A stretch of 64,000 bases of DNA from Maricaulis sp048270265. GTDB taxonomy: Bacteria; Pseudomonadota; Alphaproteobacteria; Caulobacterales; Maricaulaceae. Positions within the stretch are counted from its first letter, which is position 1. Each line of letters begins with the position of its first letter. Shown piece after piece: positions 1-7,461 of the stretch. The translations under genes were made by a program, and so were the position numbers. Location: NCBI RefSeq assembly GCF_048270265.1, contig NZ_JBLWTD010000007.1, positions 65,880-129,879 on the forward strand, given 5' to 3'. The notes under the pieces were generated by a model. The model was not told where the DNA came from. It did not search any database and saw only the letters and a list, made by a program, of their open reading frames with translations.

Positions 1-56
1 AACCGGTCGCGCAGGCGTGGATTGGTTTCGCCGAGCTGGATCAGGGTAAGGCGCAT
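1..56 (-). CDS. Partial CDS, N-terminus of a class-I glutamine amidotransferase-like protein
   Basis: Only the first 18 codons lie in the window, reading off the left edge from an ATG at 56. The peptide begins MRLTLIQLGETNPRLRDR. The opening (M-R/K-L-T/G-I-L-Q-T/L-G-E followed by P-x-L-R-x-R) resembles the start of the class-I glutamine amidotransferases common in alphaproteobacteria. No catalytic residue is visible, so the assignment rests on the N-terminal pattern alone. The gene diverges from the metallo-hydrolase to its right. Confidence 0.4.
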   Translation of the reverse strand, partial: MRLTLIQLGETNPRLRDR

Positions 57-165
57 GGCGGGATATCCGGAGTAGCCAAAGGGGAGCGGTATATTGAGTG
101 GCGCAGGGTGGCTGGGCAAGGCCGTGGGCCTTGACGCCTGTGCCATGGTGCGGCTCAGTTGCGCG

Positions 166-1149
166 ATGAAAAAACCTATGCCGGCTGTGATGATCGCCCT
201 TGTCGCCGCGGTGGTAGCGCTGTTTGCGGCCGCCATCGCCCTGTTTTCCGCTTCTGCGCAGGCACAGGAGGCGCCGCAATGCGGTGTCGAACTGATAGTG
301 CTGGGTGTTTCCCAGGATGGTGGCGGGCCGCAAATGGGGCATGCCGAGGATCCGGCCTGGGCGGATCCGTCGCTGCGACGACTGGCGACATCGCTGGGGG
401 TGGTGGACCGCACCAGAGGGCAGCGTCTGATGTTCGAGGCGACACCGGACATGCGCGAAGAGCTCTACCGGCTTGATCAGGCAATGCCGGTCGAGGCGCG
501 GCCCGGGCTGGACGGCGTGTTTCTCACCCACGCCCATATCGGCCATTACACCGGCCTGATGTTTCTCGGTCATGAGAGCATGGGGGCACACGCCGTGCCG
601 GTGTATGCGATGCCACGCATGGCGGATTTCCTCACCGCCAACGGGCCGTGGAGCCAGCTGGTGCGCTATGAGAATATCGCCCTGCAGCCGATGGTGGCCG
701 GTGAAGCTGTCGTGCTGGACCGGGTGCGGGTGACGCCGTTCGAGGTGCCGCACCGGCAGGAATTTTCCGAAGTCGTCGGTTATCGCATCGAGGGGCCGGA
801 GCGTTCCGCGCTTTTCATCCCCGATATCGATAGCTGGGAGGAGTGGGAGGCGCTCGGCACCCGCATCGAGGACATGATCGCCTCGGTGGATGTCGCCTAT
901 CTCGATGCCACTTTCTACGCCAATGGCGAAATCCCCGGCCGCGACATGTCGGGCTTTCCCCATCCCTTTATCACGCATTCGATGGACCGCTTTGCCAGCC
1001 TGCCGGCCTCAGAGCGCGCCAAGGTGCGCTTCATCCATTTCAATCACACCAATGCGGTGCGCTATCCCGATGCGCCGGAGCGCGGCGTGGTCGAGGCGGC
1101 CGGGTTCGGGCTGGCTGATGAGGGCGAGCGGTTTTGCCTGGGTGGGTAG
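166..1149 (+). CDS. Exported PqqB-like MBL-fold metallo-hydrolase
   Basis: A 327-residue protein of the metallo-beta-lactamase fold, in the subgroup often annotated PqqB-like. The ATG at 166 is chosen over one at 94 because it opens directly into a signal peptide (MKKP, a hydrophobic core to about residue 30, then AQAQ cleavage). The first beta strand (VELIVLGVSQDGGGPQ) is typical of the subgroup. The metal motif is H122-A-H124-I-G126-H127, so the Asp of the usual HxHxDH is Gly. A C-terminal HFNHTN motif also matches. No other pqq gene is present, so a role in PQQ synthesis is unlikely; a periplasmic hydrolase is a reasonable inference. The substrate is unknown. Confidence 0.75.
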   Translation: MKKPMPAVMIALVAAVVALFAAAIALFSASAQAQEAPQCGVELIVLGVSQDGGGPQMGHAEDPAWADPSLRRLATSLGVVDRTRGQRLMFEATPDMREELYRLDQAMPVEARPGLDGVFLTHAHIGHYTGLMFLGHESMGAHAVPVYAMPRMADFLTANGPWSQLVRYENIALQPMVAGEAVVLDRVRVTPFEVPHRQEFSEVVGYRIEGPERSALFIPDIDSWEEWEALGTRIEDMIASVDVAYLDATFYANGEIPGRDMSGFPHPFITHSMDRFASLPASERAKVRFIHFNHTNAVRYPDAPERGVVEAAGFGLADEGERFCLGG

Positions 1150-1153
1150 CTTT

Positions 1154-1307
1154 CCCTCTCCGCGAGGAGAGGGTGCCCGGCAGGGCGGGTGAGGCGGGCA
1201 ATGGATACGCATCAGAACTTGCCCGCTCCCGCCAATTGCCCACGGTGATTTTGCCCGCCTCATCCGCCCCGGTTCAAGTCCGCGGCACCTTCTCCTCACG
1301 GAGAAGG
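1154..1307. repeat. Inverted pair of REP-like hairpin elements
   Basis: Two copies of one element face each other. The left copy opens with a perfect hairpin, CCCTCTCC-GCGA-GGAGAGGG (1154-1173), followed by a GGCGGGTGAGGCGGGCAA-type tail. The right copy is inverted: its tail (TTGCCCGCCTCATCCGCC) precedes the hairpin CCTTCTCC-TCAC-GGAGAAGG (1288-1307). This is the arrangement of paired REP/BIME elements. It sits between convergent genes, so it may also act as a bidirectional terminator or mRNA end. Confidence 0.7.
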
Positions 1308-1381
1308 AGAGCGTTGCGCTTGTGAGGATTGGCGCCGTCACCCCAACCTCAAAGCCCCCTCCACCAGCAATCTCGACCGCG

Positions 1382-1894
1382 TCAGCCCCCCCAACCCGGC
1401 CGCCTGTTCCAGTGCAGGGTTGGATCCGGGAGTTCGCCTTTGACCGGGCCGTCCGGCTGAGCCGGGTGCTGGACTGCCGGTCCGCGCCCTCGACCGGCTT
1501 GATCTGCGACCGCTCCGCTGTCGGTGTCGGTATAGCCGGATGCGCCCGAGCCGGCGCTCGCCCCCCGGCCACGACCGGCCGGATCCGCCATTGCACCACT
1601 GTCCTGATCGGAAAAGCCCTGTGCGCCGGTGCCGCCTGATCCACGGCCATTCCCGGCCGGATCTGCGGCGGCGCCGCTGTCACTATCGGTTAAGCCGGAG
1701 CCGCCTGCGCGCGCGCCGCCGCTGCGTCCATACCCGGCCTGATCCGCATAGGCCCCGCCATCCGAGTCCGATACGCCAGTATAGGTTTGTGCTGTAGCGC
1801 TACCGCCGATCAGTGCGCCGGCACCCGCCCCCAATACACCGCCGGTCACCTGCGTCAGAAATGAGCGGCGACTGAGTGTGCCCTTGTAAGCCAT
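1382..1894 (-). CDS. Tat-exported protein with four DxDSGAxADxAGxGR repeats
   Basis: A 170-residue low-complexity protein of unknown function. The ATG at 1894 follows a GGGAGGG ribosome-binding site and begins with a twin-arginine signal (residues 8-13, SRRSFL, then a Gly/Ala-rich hydrophobic stretch to an ATA-Q site near 36). The mature part holds four 17-residue units at about 41-57, 68-84, 94-110 and 121-137, 26-27 residues apart. The unit is a hydrophobic residue, S/T, D-x-D-S/G-G-A-x-A-D-P/Q-A-G-x-G-R, with Gly/Ser-rich linkers. Regularly placed Asp residues suggest a cation-binding or structural role, which is inference. The C-terminus is Pro/Trp-rich. Nothing nearby indicates a pathway. 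Confidence 0.75.
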   Translation of the reverse strand: MAYKGTLSRRSFLTQVTGGVLGAGAGALIGGSATAQTYTGVSDSDGGAYADQAGYGRSGGARAGGSGLTDSDSGAAADPAGNGRGSGGTGAQGFSDQDSGAMADPAGRGRGASAGSGASGYTDTDSGAVADQAGRGRGPAVQHPAQPDGPVKGELPDPTLHWNRRPGWGG

Positions 1895-2010
1895 GACATT
1901 CCCTCCCAACGACAAGATCCGGCTCGCCGGAGCAAGCCCAGTCCTATTGGTAATTCGATCCGGCGAGACCGGCAAGCCGCGTCTGTCCGGACGCCTGGCT
2001 CAATGGCTGT

Positions 2011-2919
2011 CTAGCCCAGCAGCCACAGCCAGAACGGGATCGTCACGAAGCAGAACAGCGTTGAAGCCGTGATGTCGCCGGCGGAATAGGGCGCGTCACC
2101 GCCCATTTGCTGCGCCAGGACATAGGCCGAGCCGGCGCCGGGTGAGGATCCGGTCAGCAGGAGGATGGTGAGCGGAATGCCTTCCAGGCCCATCGCCTTG
2201 CCCACCCCGTAGAAGACCAGCGGGCCGATCATCAGTTTGAGGAAGACGGACAGGGCCAGCAGGCGTGGCCGGGCGCGCAGGGTGGTGAAATTGAGGCCGG
2301 CCCCGACCGAGAGCAGGATCAGCGGCAGGGCGGCCTGGCCGAGCAGGGTCAGCGTATCGATGACGGCGGCCGGGACGGGGATGTGGGCCAGGTTCACCAC
2401 ACCACCGGCGACCGAGCCAAGGATCAGCGGGTTGGTGATGATGCGGTAGACGATGGAGCGCCAGTTCGGTGCCGCGCCTTCGCCCCAGACCGCCAGGGCC
2501 GCAACGCATTCGATATTCACCAGCGGGATGGAGACCACCATCACCAGCGCGACGAGGATTTCGCCCTGGTCGCCGAACAGCGCGATGCCGAGCGCCAGGA
2601 TCAGCATCCCGTTCCAGCGGCACACCGCCTGGAAGACGCTGGTATAGGTCGGGTCGGGGATTTTCAGCAGCGGCTTGAGTGCCAGCATGATCACGGCCAT
2701 GGCCATGAAGCCGAGGACGGAGGCGATCAGGAAGGGCCCCAGCGTGATGGAGGAGAGGTCGGCGCGGGCAATGGCGGTAAACAGCAGGGCCGGGGAGAGG
2801 CCGAGATAGGCGAGGCGCGAGACGGGCCCCCAGCTATTATCGGGCAGCAGGCCGGAGCGGCGCAGCAGCCAGCCGATCGCGATGACACCGAAAATCGGGA
2901 AGAGGGCGGCGAGGATCAT
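2011..2919 (-). CDS. AEC-family (auxin efflux carrier-like) transporter
   Basis: A 302-residue integral membrane protein with about ten hydrophobic helices, the normal length for AEC transporters. It begins MILAALFPIFGVIAIGW, and the conserved LLPDNSW...LSPALLFTAIA region follows. The C-terminal half has the typical TILLLTGSSPGAGSAYVLAQ segment. Members move small organic acids or other solutes across the inner membrane; the substrate cannot be read here. It begins 3 bases after the ruvX stop codon and is probably co-transcribed with it. Confidence 0.85.
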   Translation of the reverse strand: MILAALFPIFGVIAIGWLLRRSGLLPDNSWGPVSRLAYLGLSPALLFTAIARADLSSITLGPFLIASVLGFMAMAVIMLALKPLLKIPDPTYTSVFQAVCRWNGMLILALGIALFGDQGEILVALVMVVSIPLVNIECVAALAVWGEGAAPNWRSIVYRIITNPLILGSVAGGVVNLAHIPVPAAVIDTLTLLGQAALPLILLSVGAGLNFTTLRARPRLLALSVFLKLMIGPLVFYGVGKAMGLEGIPLTILLLTGSSPGAGSAYVLAQQMGGDAPYSAGDITASTLFCFVTIPFWLWLLG

Positions 2920-2922
2920 GGC

Positions 2923-3372
2923 TTACAAATGCTCCAGCCGGTCGAGCACGCTGCGCAGGATATTGGCGGCGGCATGGGCATCGATCACCTGTTTGCGGCG
3001 ATCACGGCGCATCCCGGCGGCAATCAGCGCCTCGGTGGCCTCGAAGGTGGAGAGGCGCTCGTCCTGGAAGATGATGGGGATATCGCGCAGGCCGAGCAGA
3101 TTGCGCGCCAGGGCGCGGGAGGACTGGGCGCGTGCGCCCTCGGTGCCATCCATATTGTAAGGCAGGCCGATCACGAGGCCGACGGCCTTGCGCTCGTCAT
3201 AGAGCTGGAAAATGCGCTTGGCGTCGTGCGTGAACTTGGTGCGCTGGATGGTTTCCACCGGCGTGGCGAGGCCGCGGCTGGCACCGCATGAGGCCACGCC
3301 AATCGTCTTGGAGCCCGGATCGAGCGCAAGGATCGGGCCTTGGGCTAAGTCTTCAAGGTCAATCAGGGCCAT
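2923..3372 (-). CDS. ruvX: Putative Holliday junction resolvase / pre-16S rRNA nuclease RuvX (YqgF)
   Basis: A 149-residue YqgF-family nuclease with an RNase H-like fold. Family marks seen are ALDPGSKTIGVA (catalytic Asp in strand 1, about residues 16-27), VIGLPYNMDGTEG, the DERLST motif (about 104-109), and the C-terminal DAHAAANIL helix carrying the last acidic residue. Known members process 16S rRNA 5' ends and have been proposed to resolve Holliday junctions. It lies divergent to gatC with about 100 bases between them, and ahead of the AEC transporter gene. Confidence 0.92.
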   Translation of the reverse strand: MALIDLEDLAQGPILALDPGSKTIGVASCGASRGLATPVETIQRTKFTHDAKRIFQLYDERKAVGLVIGLPYNMDGTEGARAQSSRALARNLLGLRDIPIIFQDERLSTFEATEALIAAGMRRDRRKQVIDAHAAANILRSVLDRLEHL

Positions 3373-3472
3373 AAGGTCGAAATGCTCCGAGTGCGGTTTG
3401 CCGTCAAGCTTTCTTGCACCTGCGAAGACGTATTGCTACTCAGTCGGCATCGATTGCCCGGAGCTGATTTCC

Positions 3473-3760
3473 ATGTCCGTCACCGCTGATGATGTGCGCC
3501 GCATTGCCCGGCTTGCACGCCTTGCTGAACCGAAAGACCGTATCGACACGCTGGTAGGCGAGTTGAATGGCATTCTCGACTGGATCAAACAGCTCGACGA
3601 GGTCGATATCGAAGGCGTCGAGCCGATGACCACACCGGTCAAGTTCCCGCTGCCGCAGCGCGAGGATGTCGTCAATGATGGCGGGATTCGCGACAAGGTG
3701 CTGGCCAATGCGCCCAGCAGTGAAGACGGGTTTTTCGTTGTGCCCAAGAGCGTGGAATAG
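3473..3760 (+). CDS. gatC: Asp-tRNA(Asn)/Glu-tRNA(Gln) amidotransferase subunit GatC
   Basis: The 95-residue GatC starts at the ATG at 3473 (MSVTADDVRRIARLARL), with GGAG about 9 bases upstream; longer in-frame extensions are not homologous. GatC wraps around the GatA-GatB interface and stabilises the complex that amidates mischarged Glu-tRNA(Gln) or Asp-tRNA(Asn). The family pattern ILDWIKQLDEVDIEGVEPMTTP is intact, as is the C-terminal R-D-K-V-L-A-N-A-P block. gatA follows after 5 bases, so the two are co-transcribed. Confidence 0.96.
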   Translation: MSVTADDVRRIARLARLAEPKDRIDTLVGELNGILDWIKQLDEVDIEGVEPMTTPVKFPLPQREDVVNDGGIRDKVLANAPSSEDGFFVVPKSVE

Positions 3761-3765
3761 AGATC

Positions 3766-5238
3766 ATGAGCGAACTCCTCAAACTCTCCCTCGAAGCGGT
3801 CACCGCCAAGCTGCGGGCACGCGAAGTCTCGGCCACCGAGCTGGCGAAAGAGGCGCTCGCGGCCGCCCAGTCGGCTCAGCCCAAGCTGAATGCCTTCACG
3901 GCCTTTGACGAAGCCAAGACCATGGCGATGGCGAAAGCCTCCGACGAGCGTCTGGCGCGCGGCGAGGGCGGCCTGCTCGAAGGCGCCCCGCTGGCGATCA
4001 AGGATCTGTTCGCGGTCGAGGGCGTCTCGACGACGGCCTCCTCGAACATCCTCAAGGGCTTCAAGCCGCCCTACGAATCTACCGTGACCCAGTCCTGGTG
4101 GGATCATGGCGGTGTCTTCCTGTGCAAGACCTCGATGGACGAGTTCGCGATGGGCTCCTCCAACGAGACCTCCAATACCGGCCCGGTCAATAATCCCTGG
4201 AAGGGCGCCAAGGGCGAGACCCTGACGCCGGGCGGTTCTTCGGGTGGCTCTGCAACGGCGGTTGCCGCTGATCTGTGCTTTGGCGCTACGGGCACCGATA
4301 CCGGCGGCTCGATTCGCCAGCCCGCTGCCTTCACCGGCACCGTCGGCGTGAAGGGCACCTATGGCCGCACTTCGCGCTGGGGCGCGATCGCCTTTGCCTC
4401 CTCGCTCGATCATCCCGGTCCCTTCGCCAAGACGGTCAAGGATGGCGCCATTCTGCTGCAGGCGATGTCGGGCCATGATGCCAAGGATTCGACCTCGCTG
4501 CCCAACGACGTGCCCGATTTCGTTGCCGCCTGTGGCCGCTCGGTCAAAGGCCTGCGCATTGGCGTGCCGAAGGAATACCGCGTCGATGGCATGCCCGACG
4601 AGATCGAGAAGGCCTGGCAGCAGGGCATTGAATGGCTTAAAGCTGCCGGCTGCGAGATCGTGGATATCTCCCTGCCGCACACCAAATACGCCCTGCCGGC
4701 CTATTACATCGTCGCGCCGGCGGAAGCCTCGTCCAATCTCGCCCGCTATGACGGCATGCGCTACGGCAATCGCGTCGAGGGCAAGGACCTGACCGAGACC
4801 TATGAGAAGACCCGCGCGGCCGGCTTCGGCAATGAGGTACAGCGCCGCATCATGATCGGCACCTATGTGCTCTCGGCCGGGTATTATGATGCGTATTATC
4901 TGCGCGCCCAGAAGGTGCGCACGCGCATCCTGCAGGATTTCGACCAGGCCTTCGAGAAGGTCGACGCCATCCTGACGCCGTCGGCACCGTCTGCGGCCTT
5001 CCCGCTGGGGTCGAAGTCGAATGATCCGATCGCGATGTATCTCAATGACGTCTTCACCGTGACCGCCAATCTGGCCGGTGTGCCCGCCATGTCGGTGCCC
5101 GCCGGGCTCGACAAGGATGGCCTGCCGCTGGGGCTGCAGATCATTACCAAGGCGCTCGACGAGGAGACGATGTTCACCGTCGGCGCCGCGCTCGAGGATG
5201 CGGCGGGCTTCACGGCCAAGCCGGCGAAGTGGTGGTAG
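3766..5238 (+). CDS. gatA: Asp-tRNA(Asn)/Glu-tRNA(Gln) amidotransferase subunit GatA
   Basis: The 490-residue amidase subunit releases ammonia from glutamine for use by GatB. The amidase signature is complete: catalytic Lys79 (APLAIKDLF), cis-Ser158 in GGSSGGS (156-162) and Ser182 in GTDTGGSIRQPAA. This triad spacing matches GatA of other bacteria. The C-terminal NLAGVPAMSVPAGL block is also typical. It follows gatC directly. Two small membrane-protein genes separate it from gatB, an unusual insertion. Confidence 0.97.
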   Translation: MSELLKLSLEAVTAKLRAREVSATELAKEALAAAQSAQPKLNAFTAFDEAKTMAMAKASDERLARGEGGLLEGAPLAIKDLFAVEGVSTTASSNILKGFKPPYESTVTQSWWDHGGVFLCKTSMDEFAMGSSNETSNTGPVNNPWKGAKGETLTPGGSSGGSATAVAADLCFGATGTDTGGSIRQPAAFTGTVGVKGTYGRTSRWGAIAFASSLDHPGPFAKTVKDGAILLQAMSGHDAKDSTSLPNDVPDFVAACGRSVKGLRIGVPKEYRVDGMPDEIEKAWQQGIEWLKAAGCEIVDISLPHTKYALPAYYIVAPAEASSNLARYDGMRYGNRVEGKDLTETYEKTRAAGFGNEVQRRIMIGTYVLSAGYYDAYYLRAQKVRTRILQDFDQAFEKVDAILTPSAPSAAFPLGSKSNDPIAMYLNDVFTVTANLAGVPAMSVPAGLDKDGLPLGLQIITKALDEETMFTVGAALEDAAGFTAKPAKWW

Positions 5239-5242
5239 GGCG

Positions 5243-5506
5243 ATGAGCGGCGAGACGCCTGACGAGACACCGGCACCGAAGTCCAAGAGCGTGATGGACC
5301 GGGTCATGCTCGGCGTGATCGCCCTGATGTGCCTGCTGTTCGGCCTGCCGATGATCTATTCGTCGGGCACGGTGATCGGCGCGATGTTTGCCGGGGCGAT
5401 GCCGAGTCTGTGGGCGCTGGCGCTGATGCCGATCGCGCTGGGGCTGCTCTATGCCGGGGTCCGGTTGGGCATTGCCGCGGTCATGCCGAACAAGCGCGCG
5501 TCATGA
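5243..5506 (+). CDS. Small two-helix membrane protein between gatA and gatB
   Basis: An 87-residue protein whose ATG lies 4 bases after the gatA stop. A polar, Pro/Lys-rich N-terminus (about 18 residues) precedes two hydrophobic helices (about 21-50 and 55-80), and the tail is basic. I do not recognise a family. Its stop codon overlaps the next start (ATGA at 5503-5506), so it is translationally coupled to the next small membrane protein. Codon use matches the gat genes. It may be a lineage-specific passenger of the operon. Confidence 0.7.
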   Translation: MSGETPDETPAPKSKSVMDRVMLGVIALMCLLFGLPMIYSSGTVIGAMFAGAMPSLWALALMPIALGLLYAGVRLGIAAVMPNKRAS

Positions 5507-5781
5507 GCGAGGTGCCGGCTCCTGCAGCGGTCAAGCTGATCCGCCCGGCGATCTATGCCGGCGTGCTGGTCTGCCTGATCGGCGCGGCGCTGGTTTCGGG
5601 CAAGCTGGAGCTTGGCCTGCCGCTGGTGGCGGAGGTCATTCTGCTGGCGACGGGTGTGGCGATATTGGCGTTCGGCCTGCTCGCATCGCTGTCCTGGCGC
5701 AGCGTCCAGGCAGCCATGGCGAACGAGGCCGCGGGGATTGCACCGCTGCCCTATGATGATGAAGACGATGAGGATGACTAG
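5503..5781 (+). CDS. Small membrane protein with acidic C-terminus, coupled to upstream gene
   Basis: A 92-residue protein starting within the ATGA overlap. Two hydrophobic helices (about 15-33 and 38-64) are followed by an amphipathic stretch and a strikingly acidic end, with nine Asp/Glu in the last ten residues. No known family is recognised. It pairs with the preceding basic-tailed two-helix protein, and opposite tail charges could allow interaction (inference). An 81-base gap separates it from gatB. Confidence 0.7.
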   Translation: MSEVPAPAAVKLIRPAIYAGVLVCLIGAALVSGKLELGLPLVAEVILLATGVAILAFGLLASLSWRSVQAAMANEAAGIAPLPYDDEDDEDD

Positions 5782-5862
5782 TTCGTCTCGACCTGTGAAT
5801 GTGGGCGATAATCCGGATGGCGTTGATACGCATCCGAGAAGGCTTGGAAGAGTGAGACCGAC

Positions 5863-7356
5863 ATGAGTGAACACACCTATCGCATCACCGGTTCCACCGG
5901 CGAGTGGGAAGTCGTGATGGGGCTTGAAGTCCATGCCCAGGTCGTTTCCAACTCGAAGCTGTTTTCCGGCGCCTCGACCGCCTTCGGTGCCGAGCCGAAC
6001 ACCCAGGTCTCGCTGGTTGATGCGGCGATGCCGGGCATGCTGCCGGTGATCAATCACGCCATCGTCGAACAGGCCGTGAAGACCGGGCTGGGCCTCAATG
6101 CCGAGATCCATCTCTTCTCGCGCTTCGACCGCAAGAATTACTTCTACCCCGATCTGCCGCAGGGCTATCAGATCTCGCAATTTCAATTCCCCATCGTCGG
6201 TGAGGGCGAGCTGGAATGCGAACGCGATGATGGCTCGCGCTTCACGGTCGGTATTGAACGCCTGCACCTGGAACAGGATGCCGGCAAGTCGATCCATGAT
6301 CTCGACCCGAACTCGACCTATGTCGATCTCAACCGTTCCGGCGTCGCGCTGATGGAGATCGTCTCCAAGCCGCATATCCGCTCGCCCGAAGAGGCCTCGG
6401 CCTATGTTTCCAAACTGCGCTCCATCCTGCGCTATCTGGGCACCTGTGGCGGCGACATGGAAAAGGGCCAGCTGCGCGCCGACGTCAATGTCTCGGTCTG
6501 CCGCCCCGGTGGCTATGAGAAATTCCGCGAGACCGGCGATTTCAGCCATCTCGGCACGCGCTGCGAGATCAAGAACGTCAACTCCCTGCGCTTCATCCGC
6601 CAGGCGATCGATTTCGAGGCCCAGCGCCAGGTCGATCTGATCGAGGATGGCGGCACGGTGCAGCAGCAGACGCGTCTGTTCGACAGCGTTACCGGCGAGA
6701 CGCGCTCGATGCGCTCCAAGGAAGAGGCGCATGATTACCGCTACTTCCCCGATCCCGACCTGCTGCCGCTCGAACTGCAGCAGGCCTGGGTCGACGAGAT
6801 CCGCGCCAATCTGCCCGAACTGCCGGACGAGAAGCGCCAGCGCCTGGTGACCGATCTCGGCCTGTCCGATTATGACGCCTCGGTGCTCGTCGCCGACAAG
6901 GACCGCGCCGATTATTTCGAGGCCGTCGCCGAGGGCCGCGATGCCAAGCTGGCCTCCAGCTGGGTCAATAACGAGCTGTTCGGCCGCCTCAACAAGGAAG
7001 GTCTCTCCATCACCGAGAGCCCGGTCTCCGCGGACCAGCTCGGCAAGCTGATCGCGCTGATCAGCGATGACACCATTTCCGGCAAGATCGCCAAGGATGT
7101 GTTCGAGATCCTGTGGGATGAGGGCGGCGATCCGGCCGAGATCGTCGAGGCGCGTGGCATGAAACAGGTCACCGATACCGGCGCCATCGAAGCCGTGATC
7201 GACCAGCTCATCGCCGACAATCCCGACCAGGCCGCCCAGGTCAAGGAAAAGCCCAAGACGATGGGCTGGTTCGTCGGCCAGGTGATGAAGGCGATGCAGG
7301 GCAAGGCCAATCCGCAAGCGGTCAACGAGATCCTGGCGAAGAAGCTGTTGGGTTAA
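5863..7356 (+). CDS. gatB: Asp-tRNA(Asn)/Glu-tRNA(Gln) amidotransferase subunit GatB
   Basis: A 497-residue full-length GatB, the kinase-transamidase subunit that phosphorylates the mischarged aminoacyl-tRNA and transfers ammonia from GatA. Recognisable blocks are WEVVMGLEVHAQ near the N-terminus, FYPDLPQGYQISQF, RLHLEQDAGKS, and DVNVSVC near the middle. The C-terminal YqeY-like tail domain ends in NPQAVNEILAKKLLG. The ATG at 5863 gives the usual N-terminus with a short extension. A hairpin begins just after the stop codon. Confidence 0.97.
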   Translation: MSEHTYRITGSTGEWEVVMGLEVHAQVVSNSKLFSGASTAFGAEPNTQVSLVDAAMPGMLPVINHAIVEQAVKTGLGLNAEIHLFSRFDRKNYFYPDLPQGYQISQFQFPIVGEGELECERDDGSRFTVGIERLHLEQDAGKSIHDLDPNSTYVDLNRSGVALMEIVSKPHIRSPEEASAYVSKLRSILRYLGTCGGDMEKGQLRADVNVSVCRPGGYEKFRETGDFSHLGTRCEIKNVNSLRFIRQAIDFEAQRQVDLIEDGGTVQQQTRLFDSVTGETRSMRSKEEAHDYRYFPDPDLLPLELQQAWVDEIRANLPELPDEKRQRLVTDLGLSDYDASVLVADKDRADYFEAVAEGRDAKLASSWVNNELFGRLNKEGLSITESPVSADQLGKLIALISDDTISGKIAKDVFEILWDEGGDPAEIVEARGMKQVTDTGAIEAVIDQLIADNPDQAAQVKEKPKTMGWFVGQVMKAMQGKANPQAVNEILAKKLLG

Positions 7357-7358
7357 TT

Positions 7359-7380
7359 CCCTCTCCCCATGAGGAGAAGG
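7359..7380. repeat. Single REP-like hairpin after gatB (possible terminator)
   Basis: CCCTCTCC-CCATGA-GGAGAAGG forms an 8-bp stem with one mismatch. It starts 3 bases past the gatB stop and matches the hairpin core of the inverted pair at 1154-1307. It lacks a clear T-run, so it is listed as a repeat that may also mark the transcript end. Confidence 0.5.
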
Positions 7381-7461
7381 TGCGCGATGTGCGCGTCAAC
7401 GCGCTGGCACCGGCCCCCGCAATAATGCTATCGCTGTGGGTGTGAGCCTCGGGGACAGCAT

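Noticed and set aside
1009..1683. Minus-strand frame of 224 codons across the REP-like pair
   Set aside because: It overlaps the metallo-hydrolase end and the repeats, and its sequence is compositional only.
3436..5307. Long minus-strand open frame of 623 codons
   Set aside because: It is antisense to gatC and gatA, which are certain; its Arg/Gly/His-rich translation is typical of a high-GC shadow frame.
5449..7317. Minus-strand open frame of 622 codons
   Set aside because: Antisense to gatB, with no family features; a codon-bias shadow.
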